Of a stretch of 64,000 nt of DNA, positions 40,890 through 48,595 are shown one piece after another. The notes below the pieces were generated by a model. It saw nothing but the letters and a program-made list of their open reading frames with translations, did no database searches and had not been told where the DNA came from. The translations under genes were made by a program, and so were the position numbers. Source of the stretch: Microbacterium sp. EST19A (GTDB lineage: Bacteria; Actinomycetota; Actinomycetes; Actinomycetales; Microbacteriaceae); the NCBI RefSeq assembly GCF_019969685.1, contig NZ_JAHXYZ010000001.1, positions 434,001 through 498,000 on the forward strand. Reading direction: 5' to 3'. Position 1 is the first letter of the stretch, and each line of letters opens with the position of its first letter.

Positions 40890-42821
40890 GTGGCCAGCCC
40901 CGCTCTCGCGCATCACCCTGCCGCCGACGTCATCGCGGCGCTCGAGTTCGTGCACACCGCCGACCTCTCCCCCGACGGCACGCGCGTGGCCTGGGCGCAC
41001 AGCCGCATCGACGGCGACGAGGAACCCATCGAACTGCGGCTCACGATCGTCGGCGAGAGCGATCATTCCGTGCTCGCCACCGGAGGCCGGAACACGCAAC
41101 CCGAGTTCTCGCCCGACGGACGCACCGTCGCCTTCCTGCGCTCGATGCCCGGGCGCCCGACGCAGATCGCCCTCGTCGACGCGGCCGGCGGCTCCGTCCG
41201 AGAGGTGACGGCCATCCCGCAGGGCGTCGCATCTCGTCCGCGATGGAGCCCCGACGGCACGAGGATCGCCTTCACCGTCGGGCCGGAGCCGGTGGATCGA
41301 CGCCTGCCTTTCCGCGTGACGCGGGCGATCGGATGGCTGGACGGCATCGGTCTCGTCGACGACGCCGTCACCGACGTGCACGTGCTCGAACTGGCCGACG
41401 AGACCGTCACACGGCTGACGCACGAGGATCGGATCTCGGGCTCACCCGAGTGGCACGCGGACTCCGCGAGCCTCAGCTTCACGAGCAGCGCCGGTCACGA
41501 CGAATGGCACCACGAGGGCAGGATCAGCACCGTGGACCTCGCCGGCGGCATCCGCACCGATGCGGAGCTCCCGGATGTCTTCGCGCTGGCCGTCCATGGT
41601 GACGGGCTGGTCGTGACGTCTCGCGGCAGCGCCGTCAAGGACGACATCATCAACGGCCGGCTGCTCACGCTCGACTCCGCGGGGCGGACGACCGCGCGCT
41701 CCGGCGATCTGGACGTGCACGGCGACGTCATCCCCGACCTGCCGGTCCCGTTCACCGACCCCTCGCCCGTGATCCTGCTGCATGGTGACGACGCCCTCGT
41801 GCGCACGCACACCGGCGACCGGCATGAGCTGCACCGCGTCGCTCTGACCGGCGCACCCCACCAGAGCCTCGAGCTGGCCGCCGAAGGCTCGGTCTACGCC
41901 CTCGCGCTCCGCGGCGACGTGCTGCTGTACGCGGTCGGCGATCGACTCACGGCGCCCGACCTGCGCGTGCGCGATCTGGTCAGCGGCGAAGACACCGCGA
42001 TCACCGACACGGCATCGCACAATCGCCGCATCCTGACGCCCCTGCGCGTCGAGCACCTGTGGGCGCACACCGCCGACGGACCGGACGTGCAGACGACCTT
42101 CCTCGCCCCGGCCGACAGCACGGGTCCGCTGCCGACCGTACTGCTCATCCACGGCGGGCCCGAAGCGGGATTCGGGGAAGCCCTGTTCCTCGACGCGCAA
42201 CTCCTCTGCGAAGCGGGGCTCGGCGTGCTGCTGGTCAACCCGCGCGGCTCACGCGGCTACGGCAACGCGCACATCGCCGCGATCCGCGGGGACTGGGGCG
42301 GCATCGACGCCGACGACTTCCACGCCGCGCTCGATCTCGCGATCGCCCGCGGACTGGCGGACCCCGAACGACTCGGTGTCGCCGGGCTCTCCTACGGCGG
42401 CTACATGACGACGTGGCTCATCGGCCACTCCGACCGCTTCGCAGCAGCCGTCGCCGAGAACCCGGTCACCAACCTCGTGAGCTTCTACGGCACCAGCGAC
42501 ATCGGCCTGACGTTCGCGCCTCGCCAGCTCGGCGGCCCCATCGACACGGCGTTCGACCAGTTCGTGCGGAGCTCGCCGATCACGGCAGCGGAGGCCGTCA
42601 CGACGCCGACACTCCTCATCGTCTCGGACGAGGACCACCGCTGCCCGCCCGAGCAGGCACTGCAGTTCTATCAGCGCCTGGTCTCGACCGGATGCGAGGC
42701 CGAACTGCTCATGCTCCCCGGCGCGTCGCACGCCGGCTCGGTCAACGAGGCGCCGGTGGTCCGCCGCGCGCAGAATGACGCGATGGCGGATTGGCTGAGT
42801 TCACGGCTGCTCGGGGATTGA
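40890..42821 (+). CDS. S9 family (prolyl oligopeptidase-type) peptidase
   Basis: A 643-residue serine peptidase: an N-terminal beta-propeller built from WD40-like repeats (DLSPDGTRVAWAHS, EFSPDGRTVAF, RWSPDGTRIAFTV, EWHADSASLSFTS) and a C-terminal alpha/beta-hydrolase domain. S501 in GLSYGGYM is the nucleophile, the aspartate is in VSDEDHRCPPEQ and the histidine in PGASHAGSV. No signal peptide, so it digests imported short peptides or peptide amides. Operator 6 precedes it. It fits downstream of the peptide-type ABC importer. Its 3' end overlaps the convergent MFS gene by 21 bases. Confidence 0.91.
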   Translation: MASPALAHHPAADVIAALEFVHTADLSPDGTRVAWAHSRIDGDEEPIELRLTIVGESDHSVLATGGRNTQPEFSPDGRTVAFLRSMPGRPTQIALVDAAGGSVREVTAIPQGVASRPRWSPDGTRIAFTVGPEPVDRRLPFRVTRAIGWLDGIGLVDDAVTDVHVLELADETVTRLTHEDRISGSPEWHADSASLSFTSSAGHDEWHHEGRISTVDLAGGIRTDAELPDVFALAVHGDGLVVTSRGSAVKDDIINGRLLTLDSAGRTTARSGDLDVHGDVIPDLPVPFTDPSPVILLHGDDALVRTHTGDRHELHRVALTGAPHQSLELAAEGSVYALALRGDVLLYAVGDRLTAPDLRVRDLVSGEDTAITDTASHNRRILTPLRVEHLWAHTADGPDVQTTFLAPADSTGPLPTVLLIHGGPEAGFGEALFLDAQLLCEAGLGVLLVNPRGSRGYGNAHIAAIRGDWGGIDADDFHAALDLAIARGLADPERLGVAGLSYGGYMTTWLIGHSDRFAAAVAENPVTNLVSFYGTSDIGLTFAPRQLGGPIDTAFDQFVRSSPITAAEAVTTPTLLIVSDEDHRCPPEQALQFYQRLVSTGCEAELLMLPGASHAGSVNEAPVVRRAQNDAMADWLSSRLLGD

Positions 42822-44063
42822 GGCGGATGCGGTCCCCGCATCGAGCGGCACTCGCGCGTTCAGCACGACGAGTGCGATGACCCCCAGGGTGGCGATCACG
42901 GCGGGGATCCAGAACAGCTGAGGGATGCCGAGCCAGCTCGACCCCACGCTGCCGGCGAATCCTCCGACCGCCGCGTTGATCGCGTAGGCGCTGAGGAAGA
43001 CGCTCGACGCCATCCCGACCCGCGTCGGAACCAGGCGCTGGGCCACCGTGATGCCGAGCACACCGAAGGTCGCGATCACGCCGGCCATCAGCAGCTGGCC
43101 GATGACGAGCGGCACGAGGTGCGGCACGACGAAACCCGCCGAGGCGTAGGAGACATGGGCCGCGACGGCCATCATCGCGCCGACGATCAGCACGCGGGCG
43201 AAGCCGAACCGGCTCGCCAGCTTCGCGGCGATCGGCATCAACAGCAGCTCCACGAGCGGCTGCAGGCCGATGACGGCGCCGCGGACTCCGGCGTCGACGC
43301 GGAGATCCCCGTCCATGTAGAGGGGCAGATACGCGAGCTTCACGGTCTCGCCGCACATGATGAGCACGTAGATCCCGGTGAAGACGACCAGCGGCAGCAT
43401 CGAACGCGGATGCGCCGCCCGCGCTGCGCTGTTCATCTGCGACGAGCGCGTCGGCGTCACATCGCGCACGACGGCATCCGTTCGCACCCCGATCAGCGGC
43501 ACGAGCGAGAGCAGCACGCTGATCCCCGTCACGAGGAGGAGGGGCCGCAACCCGATCACGGCGCCGAGCACCGCACCCAGGACGGGACCGACGATCCACC
43601 CGAACGCCATGGCCATCCGGATCACGGCGACGACCTCGTTGTCGGCCGGGGTGGGCGACCGGTTCAGCTCGTCGCGCACCGCCGCCTGCAGCTGCGCGGC
43701 GCCGGCGCCGGCCGCGCTGAGGAGGATCGCGTTGATGGCGAACGGCATCCAGGCCTGCATCGCGACAGCCATCAGCACCCAGCCGGCGAAGCCGGCGAGC
43801 GCGGAGAGCCGGAAGACGAGCAGCCGGGAACCCGCACGGTCCGACAACGATCCGACCACGTATCCGACGATCGGCGCCGTCAGGTTGGTGAGGAAGTAGA
43901 GCCCCGCCTGCGCGTCGGTGAGGTGCAGCTCTCCGACGAGGAACAGGGTGATCTGGGGAATGGTGATCGAGATCCCGATGCCCGAGATCACCAGACTGAT
44001 GAAGGCCCCGCGGAGAAGCCGCGAGCGCAGGATGTACCGCGAGGCGGAGACCGGCGGAGACAC
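42801..44063 (-). CDS. MFS transporter, sugar-efflux (SetA-like) type
   Basis: A 420-residue carrier with 12 predicted membrane segments. GSLSDRAGSRLLVFRLSALAG is the loop 2-3 motif. The overall sequence resembles SetA/SotB-type sugar efflux transporters (AIGMSITIPQ-like opening SGIGISITIPQITLFL, TGIYVLIMCGETVKLAYLPLYM). It has a GTG start close to a GGAG; the exact start is uncertain. It follows the hypothetical gene at 44078 by 14 bases, so both are probably cotranscribed. No TTCGTAA operator is near, so it may not belong to that regulon. Confidence 0.83.
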   Translation of the reverse strand: MSPPVSASRYILRSRLLRGAFISLVISGIGISITIPQITLFLVGELHLTDAQAGLYFLTNLTAPIVGYVVGSLSDRAGSRLLVFRLSALAGFAGWVLMAVAMQAWMPFAINAILLSAAGAGAAQLQAAVRDELNRSPTPADNEVVAVIRMAMAFGWIVGPVLGAVLGAVIGLRPLLLVTGISVLLSLVPLIGVRTDAVVRDVTPTRSSQMNSAARAAHPRSMLPLVVFTGIYVLIMCGETVKLAYLPLYMDGDLRVDAGVRGAVIGLQPLVELLLMPIAAKLASRFGFARVLIVGAMMAVAAHVSYASAGFVVPHLVPLVIGQLLMAGVIATFGVLGITVAQRLVPTRVGMASSVFLSAYAINAAVGGFAGSVGSSWLGIPQLFWIPAVIATLGVIALVVLNARVPLDAGTASASIPEQP

Positions 44064-44077
44064 TCCGACGGGGAGGA

Positions 44078-44404
44078 TCAGTCGATCTCGGGAACGTCGT
44101 CGGGCGACATCTCCAGAGGTCCCGCGGTCGGCGACTCGACGGCGCGGGTGAGATCCTTCAGCCGGACGACCAACTCATGATCCTCGAGCTCCGGACCCCG
44201 ATCCCTCACATCCTTCGCGACGATCTGGCTCGCCGGGCCGATCAGGAACTTCGCCGTCAGGATCGATCCGTCCTCTTCGCGGACGGGGATCTCGATGATC
44301 TCCGCGCGCTCCTCCTGGCCCAATGCACGACCGTATGCCAGCAGGGCATCCGCGATCTCGTCGCCCGTCAGGAACTCTTCGCCGCCGTACATGATCAACT
44401 GCAT
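44078..44404 (-). CDS. Hypothetical protein
   Basis: A 108-residue acidic protein with no recognised domain. It begins MQLIMYGGEEFLTGDEIADALLAYGRAL and contains IEIPVREEDGSILTAKFLIGPASQIVAKDV, an alternating pattern suggesting a small beta-sheet. The opening and size recall DUF7882 proteins of this window (MGTIMYGG...), so a distant relation is possible but unproven. It is divergent from a TetR gene and upstream of an MFS carrier. Confidence 0.6.
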   Translation of the reverse strand: MQLIMYGGEEFLTGDEIADALLAYGRALGQEERAEIIEIPVREEDGSILTAKFLIGPASQIVAKDVRDRGPELEDHELVVRLKDLTRAVESPTAGPLEMSPDDVPEID

Positions 44405-44506
44405 GATGCTGTTCTACGGCATCGCCGGCGGATCCCCGCGCCCCTTGCCCGGACTTCGCTCTCCTGCTAGCCGTCTCATTCGCCGTCATGCGAGTAGCGT
44501 TGGCGC

Positions 44507-45223
44507 ATGCCGGATCGTTCGCGGGACAAGCAGCGGGGCTCGGCGGCCGGGAGTCTCAGCCGCGAGCTGATCGTCGAGACCGCCCTCGGGCAGATCGACA
44601 CCCTCGGCGCGCAGAGTCTGTCGATGCGCTCCCTGGCGCAGGAGCTCGGCGTGGAGGCGATGTCGCTGTACCGCTACGTCCACGGCAGGGAAGATCTCCT
44701 GGAGGGTGTCGTCGATCAGCTGATGAGCGATCTGACGGCCAGCTTCGATGTCGAGCTGACCGAGCATTGGCAGGGATTCCTCCAGACGGTCGCGCACCGT
44801 GTGCGGCAGATCGCGATCGATCACCCTCGCGCCTTCCCGCTGGTTGCGACACGGCACCCCGCCGCGCCCTGGCTGCGCCCGCCGCTGCGCAGCGTGGAGG
44901 TCGTCGAGCTGTTCCTCGACACCCTCATCGCTCGCGGCTTCTCCGACCAGCAGGCCGTCGACACGTATCGGTCGTTCAGCAGCTTCCTGCTCGGTCAGCT
45001 GCTGTTGGAGGCCGCCGTGCGAGGAGCGGAGATCAGCCCGCTCGACGAGCCTCTCGACGAGGGCGGCTCCGACGTGCCCGAAGGCGACGGCGAGACCGAG
45101 ATCGATGACGACGCGCAGATCGTCCGGCTCCGTCCCCTGCTGAGCGAGGATCGCAGCGACGAGGAGTTCGAGGCCTCGCTCGAGAGCCTGCTCGACCGGC
45201 TGGGCGCCGAACTCTCCCGTTAG
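44507..45223 (+). CDS. TetR/AcrR family regulator with TetR_C-like domain
   Basis: A 238-residue regulator. The helix-turn-helix (SRELIVETALGQIDTLGAQSLSM, then LAQELGVEAMSLYRYVHGREDLLEGVVD) is of the TetR-class (LYRYVHG as in tetracycline-type TetR), with a TetR_C-like ligand domain (about 85-215) that carries an acidic insert (EPLDEGGSDVPEGDGETEIDDD). The ATG is 6 bases after TAGCGT (44495-44500), a leaderless arrangement. The palindromic region at 45225-45253 just downstream may be its target. Confidence 0.86.
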   Translation: MPDRSRDKQRGSAAGSLSRELIVETALGQIDTLGAQSLSMRSLAQELGVEAMSLYRYVHGREDLLEGVVDQLMSDLTASFDVELTEHWQGFLQTVAHRVRQIAIDHPRAFPLVATRHPAAPWLRPPLRSVEVVELFLDTLIARGFSDQQAVDTYRSFSSFLLGQLLLEAAVRGAEISPLDEPLDEGGSDVPEGDGETEIDDDAQIVRLRPLLSEDRSDEEFEASLESLLDRLGAELSR

Positions 45224-45224
45224 C

Positions 45225-45253
45225 CTTACACTGTAAGTTGTTTACGGTGTAAG
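45225..45253. promoter_or_regulatory. 29-bp dyad between TetR and DUF7882 genes
   Basis: CTTACACTGTAA (45225-45236) and TTACGGTGTAAG (45242-45253) are inverted copies with one mismatch; each half is itself near-palindromic (TTACA-C-TGTAA). It begins 2 bases after the TetR stop and ends 26 bases before the DUF7882 gene. The form suits a regulator binding site over the promoter of that gene; a hairpin terminator is a second possibility, though there is no U-run. Confidence 0.55.
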
Positions 45254-45279
45254 TCTGGAATCGGGAGTCAACAGGCACG

Positions 45280-45612
45280 ATGGGGCGATTCATCTATGAG
45301 GGCAATGTCAAGACCGATGTCGAAGACCGAGCCCTGACCCACCTTCAGCTCGTCATGACGGCGAAGCTCCGCCGCGGAGAGCCGTTCCCCTTCACCTGGC
45401 GCGAAGACCTCAGCGTCGGCGGCGGGCGCACCACCGTCTGGGTGCAGGCGCGGAGCTCGCTGGTGTTCAAGTACAGCGGCAGCCGCCAGCCCTCGATCAA
45501 CCGCGAGTGGGTCGAAGCCCTCGCCTTCACCGCCAACTCGCCGAGCGGTCTCTACCTGGTGCCGGAGCCGACTGAGCAGAATCCCGGCGGTCGCATCGAC
45601 GTTCCGACCTGA
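45280..45612 (+). CDS. DUF7882 family small protein
   Basis: A 110-residue protein typical of Microbacteriaceae genomes: MGRFIYEGNVKTDVEDRALTHLQLVMTAKLRRGE then FTWREDLSVGGGRTTVWV, HPS-like ARSSLVFKYSG and REWVEALAFTANSPSGLYLVPEP. Homologues have sometimes been annotated as ATP-dependent DNA ligase by automatic transfer; no ligase motif is present. Function unknown. A second, more distant copy is at 55977-56294. The dyad at 45225-45253 may control this one. Confidence 0.75.
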   Translation: MGRFIYEGNVKTDVEDRALTHLQLVMTAKLRRGEPFPFTWREDLSVGGGRTTVWVQARSSLVFKYSGSRQPSINREWVEALAFTANSPSGLYLVPEPTEQNPGGRIDVPT

Positions 45613-45684
45613 GCGGCGCCGCGGGGAGCGATCTCGATCTCCTGACTTGACCCTGTGCCGGGAACACGGTGTGCAGTCGTCTGC

Positions 45685-47295
45685 ATGAGACGTCTCCCCG
45701 TATCCGGACCGGCAGCACCGCCCCTCTCGCGTCGCTCGCATCTGCGCCGAGCCGCGGCCCTCGCGACATCGGCCGCACTCGTGGCGGTGCTGGCAGCGTG
45801 CACCCCGCCGACTCCCTCGACGGAGGAGCCCTCGGCGGCGGAATCGCTCGACCGGTTCCACGCGCAGGAGCTCACCTGGGAGGACTGCGCCGACTATGCC
45901 GTGACCTCGCTGGACGAGCAGTACTTCCCTCTCGCGCCCGAGGCCGAATGCGCGCGGCTCGAGGTGCCGCTGGACTACTCCGAACCCGAGGGTGACACGG
46001 CATCCGTCGCGGTCGTGCGGATCGCCGCCCGCGGCGAATCGATGGGATCGCTGCTGTACAACCCTGGTGGCCCGGGCGGCCCGGGACTGCTCACCACCAT
46101 GGCGGCATCCGTGACTTTGGCCGACAGCGCGATCACCGAGCGATTCGACCTGATCGGGTTCGACCCCCGCGGAGTCGGCGCGTCGGAGCCCGCTATCGAC
46201 TGCTACTCCGACGACGGAACGACCGCGGGTGACGCCGTGTTCGAACGCCTCGGCACGATCGCCCCCGCACTCACCGCGGCCGACACGCAGGCGCTCGTCG
46301 ACCGCTGCGCCGACGGCTCGGGCGGCATGAACGCGCTGGCGAACGTGGGCACCCGCACGACGGCGAACGACATGGACGTGCTCCGCGCGGTGCTCGGCGA
46401 GGAGCAGCTCAACTTCCTCGGCCAGAGCTACGGCTCACGGCTCGGGTCCGTCTACGCCGAGCAGTTCCCCGAGAACGTGCGGGCGATGATCCTGGACGGC
46501 GCGTTCGATCCCACGCTCGAGCAGCAGGACCGGCTCGTCGCCTCCTACGCCGGGTTCCAGGCGACGTTCGACACGATGGCGGCGTCGTGCGCGACACAGC
46601 CCGACTGCCCGCTGGGCACCGACCCCGCCGCCTGGACCTCGACGTTCCACGACATCATCCGTCCGCTCGCCGACGCCCCGGTGCCGGCGTTGGGCGAGGA
46701 GCTGACCTTCGAGGTCGCGCTCAGCGGCGTCATGGGCGGCCTGTACTCGCCCGACGCCTGGCCGCGCATCATCGCCGGACTGCACGAGGTGCAGGCGGGC
46801 CGCGGCGACGAGCTGCTCGAACTCGCGTACGGCATCGGCGGACTGGAGGTCGACGGCGATGCGTCCGACGGCACCGCCGAGGCTCTCATGGCCATCAACT
46901 GCGTCGACGAGAGCGTGCTCTCCCCCGACGACCTCGCGCAGCTGCGGGCCGACACCTACGCCCGCGCCCCGTTCATGGATCCCGGCACCGACGTGACCGA
47001 GGCGGCTCGCGACAAGTGCGCCGACTGGCCGCGCACCGGCGAGCTGGGCGTGCCGTACGCGACCGACGTCGAGGGGCTCCCGGCGACGCTCGTGGTGTCG
47101 ATCACGGGCGATCCGACCACACCGCATGCCGGCGGTATCCGCCTCGCCGAGTCGCTCGGCAGCACCCTGCTGACCGTCGAGGGCGAGGGGCACACCGTCG
47201 TCTCGTCGGGGGCGAGCCCGTGCGTCGACGAGATCGCCGCGGCCTATCTCATCGACCTCGAGCTGCCCGAGGGAGAGCTGTCGTGCACGCTCTGA
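45685..47295 (+). CDS. Secreted alpha/beta-hydrolase lipoprotein, tripeptidyl-aminopeptidase type
   Basis: A 536-residue lipoprotein. A twin-basic signal peptide (RRSHLRRAAALATSAALVAVLAAC) ends in a lipobox with C39. The mature protein is a TAP-like peptidase: NPGGPGGPG oxyanion loop, S248 in GQSYGSRLG as nucleophile, and the C-terminal TAP domain with SITGDPTTPHAGGI and GEGHTVVSSG holding the acid and histidine. Relatives in Streptomyces remove tripeptides from secreted proteins. It acts at the outer face of the membrane. Confidence 0.89.
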   Translation: MRRLPVSGPAAPPLSRRSHLRRAAALATSAALVAVLAACTPPTPSTEEPSAAESLDRFHAQELTWEDCADYAVTSLDEQYFPLAPEAECARLEVPLDYSEPEGDTASVAVVRIAARGESMGSLLYNPGGPGGPGLLTTMAASVTLADSAITERFDLIGFDPRGVGASEPAIDCYSDDGTTAGDAVFERLGTIAPALTAADTQALVDRCADGSGGMNALANVGTRTTANDMDVLRAVLGEEQLNFLGQSYGSRLGSVYAEQFPENVRAMILDGAFDPTLEQQDRLVASYAGFQATFDTMAASCATQPDCPLGTDPAAWTSTFHDIIRPLADAPVPALGEELTFEVALSGVMGGLYSPDAWPRIIAGLHEVQAGRGDELLELAYGIGGLEVDGDASDGTAEALMAINCVDESVLSPDDLAQLRADTYARAPFMDPGTDVTEAARDKCADWPRTGELGVPYATDVEGLPATLVVSITGDPTTPHAGGIRLAESLGSTLLTVEGEGHTVVSSGASPCVDEIAAAYLIDLELPEGELSCTL

Positions 47296-47338
47296 CCTCC
47301 TCCTCCACCATCCGTTCCACCTCCGAAGGAGAATCCCG

Positions 47339-47746
47339 ATGATCACCTCTCTCAGCCGCCCCGACGGCCTGCTCCAGCAGACCGACTACGCGCCCGTCGC
47401 CACGACGAGCGGCTCTCGTCTGCTGCTGCTCGCGGGCCAGCTCGCCGTGACGCCCGCGGGCGAGACGACCGACGCCGACCTCGCAGGGCAGGTGCACGCC
47501 GCGCTCCGCAACGTCGCGACGGCCGTGACCGGAGCCGGAGGGAAGGTCGAGGACATCGCGCGACTGACCTTCTACGTCGCCGGCTGGCAGACCGACCTGG
47601 CGGACGCTCTCTGGGAGGGGACCGCTCGCGCGCAGGCATCCGACGGCTTCCCCTCTCCCCTGCCCCCGGTCACCGTCATCGGCGTGCAGACCCTGTGGCG
47701 TCCGGATCTGCTCGTCGAGATCGAGGCCATCGCGGCACTCGACTGA
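47339..47746 (+). CDS. RidA family protein lacking the usual catalytic arginine
   Basis: A 135-residue YjgF/YER057c/UK114 protein: LLLLAGQLAVTPAGE, DLAGQVHAALRNVATAVTGAGGKVEDIARLTFYV and the end VIGVQTLWRPDLLVEIEAIAAL. RidA deaminases have an arginine where this protein reads PPVTVIGV, so it probably belongs to an Rid subfamily without 2-aminoacrylate deaminase activity. AAGGAG precedes the ATG. It follows the peptidase gene by 43 bases and may be cotranscribed. Confidence 0.83.
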   Translation: MITSLSRPDGLLQQTDYAPVATTSGSRLLLLAGQLAVTPAGETTDADLAGQVHAALRNVATAVTGAGGKVEDIARLTFYVAGWQTDLADALWEGTARAQASDGFPSPLPPVTVIGVQTLWRPDLLVEIEAIAALD

Positions 47747-47781
47747 GCGGCCGCCGGATCGGCGACGGTCGAGTGCACGGT

Positions 47782-47813
47782 GTCGAAAGCTGATCACGTC
47801 GAAAGCTGATCAC
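47782..47813. repeat. Two head-to-tail copies of a 16-bp unit
   Basis: GTCGAAAGCTGATCAC occurs twice without any gap (47782-47797 and 47798-47813), 47 bases before the response-regulator gene. It is either a recent slippage duplication or a tandem binding site in that gene's control region. Confidence 0.65.
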
Positions 47814-47860
47814 GTCGCGCGCCGCTGGCCCTGCGCCGCAGAACGGGAGAAGCTAGGACG

Positions 47861-48595
47861 ATGACACCAGCATCACCCGAGACTCGCGCGCTGACCCGGC
47901 CCGACGGCTCGCCGATCCGCGCCCTCGTCGTCGACGACGAGGCGAACCTCAGCGATCTCCTGCGCATGGCGCTGACCAATGAGGGATGGGACGCGCGCAC
48001 CGCCTCCAACGGGCAGGAAGCGCTGAACCTCGTCCGCGAGTTCGCACCCGATCTGCTGGTGCTCGACATCATGATGCCCGGGCTCGACGGCATGGAGGTG
48101 CTGAAGCGGGTGCGCGCCGGCGGCAACGACGTGCCGGTGCTCTTCCTCACCGCGAAGGATGCCGTGGAGGACAGGATCGCCGGCATCACGGCCGGTGGCG
48201 ACGACTACCTCACCAAGCCCTTCAATCTCGAAGAGGTCATCGTGCGACTGCGAGGGATGGCGCGGCGTCATGTGGCCGTGGCCGCCGAGAGCGATCCGCG
48301 CCTGCAGGTCGGAGATCTCACCCTCGACGAGGAGACCTACGAGGTGGAGCGCGCCGGCGAACCGATCAAGCTGACGGCGAAGGAGTTCGAGCTGCTTCGC
48401 TACCTGATGCAGAACCCCCGACGAGTGCTCAGCAGGGCGCAGATCCTCGATCACGTGTGGAGCTACGACTTCGGCGGCACGTCGAGCGTCGTCGAGATCT
48501 ACATCTCGTACCTGCGCAAGAAGATCGACACCGTCGGCGAACCGCTCATCCACACCGTGCGGGGAGTGGGCTACACGATCAAGCCCGCTCGATGA
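47861..48595 (+). CDS. OmpR/PhoB-family response regulator
   Basis: A 244-residue response regulator. The receiver domain (about 20-132) has the acidic pair DDE at 25-27, phospho-acceptor D69 in VLDIMMPGLDG and K119 in DYLTKPF. The C-terminal winged-helix domain (about 148-244) shows LTAKEFELLRYLMQNPRRVLSRAQILDHVW and the end IHTVRGVGYTIKPAR. It is followed with an ATGA overlap by its histidine kinase. It probably acts on the envelope genes downstream, where 11-base direct repeats occur. Confidence 0.92.
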   Translation: MTPASPETRALTRPDGSPIRALVVDDEANLSDLLRMALTNEGWDARTASNGQEALNLVREFAPDLLVLDIMMPGLDGMEVLKRVRAGGNDVPVLFLTAKDAVEDRIAGITAGGDDYLTKPFNLEEVIVRLRGMARRHVAVAAESDPRLQVGDLTLDEETYEVERAGEPIKLTAKEFELLRYLMQNPRRVLSRAQILDHVWSYDFGGTSSVVEIYISYLRKKIDTVGEPLIHTVRGVGYTIKPAR

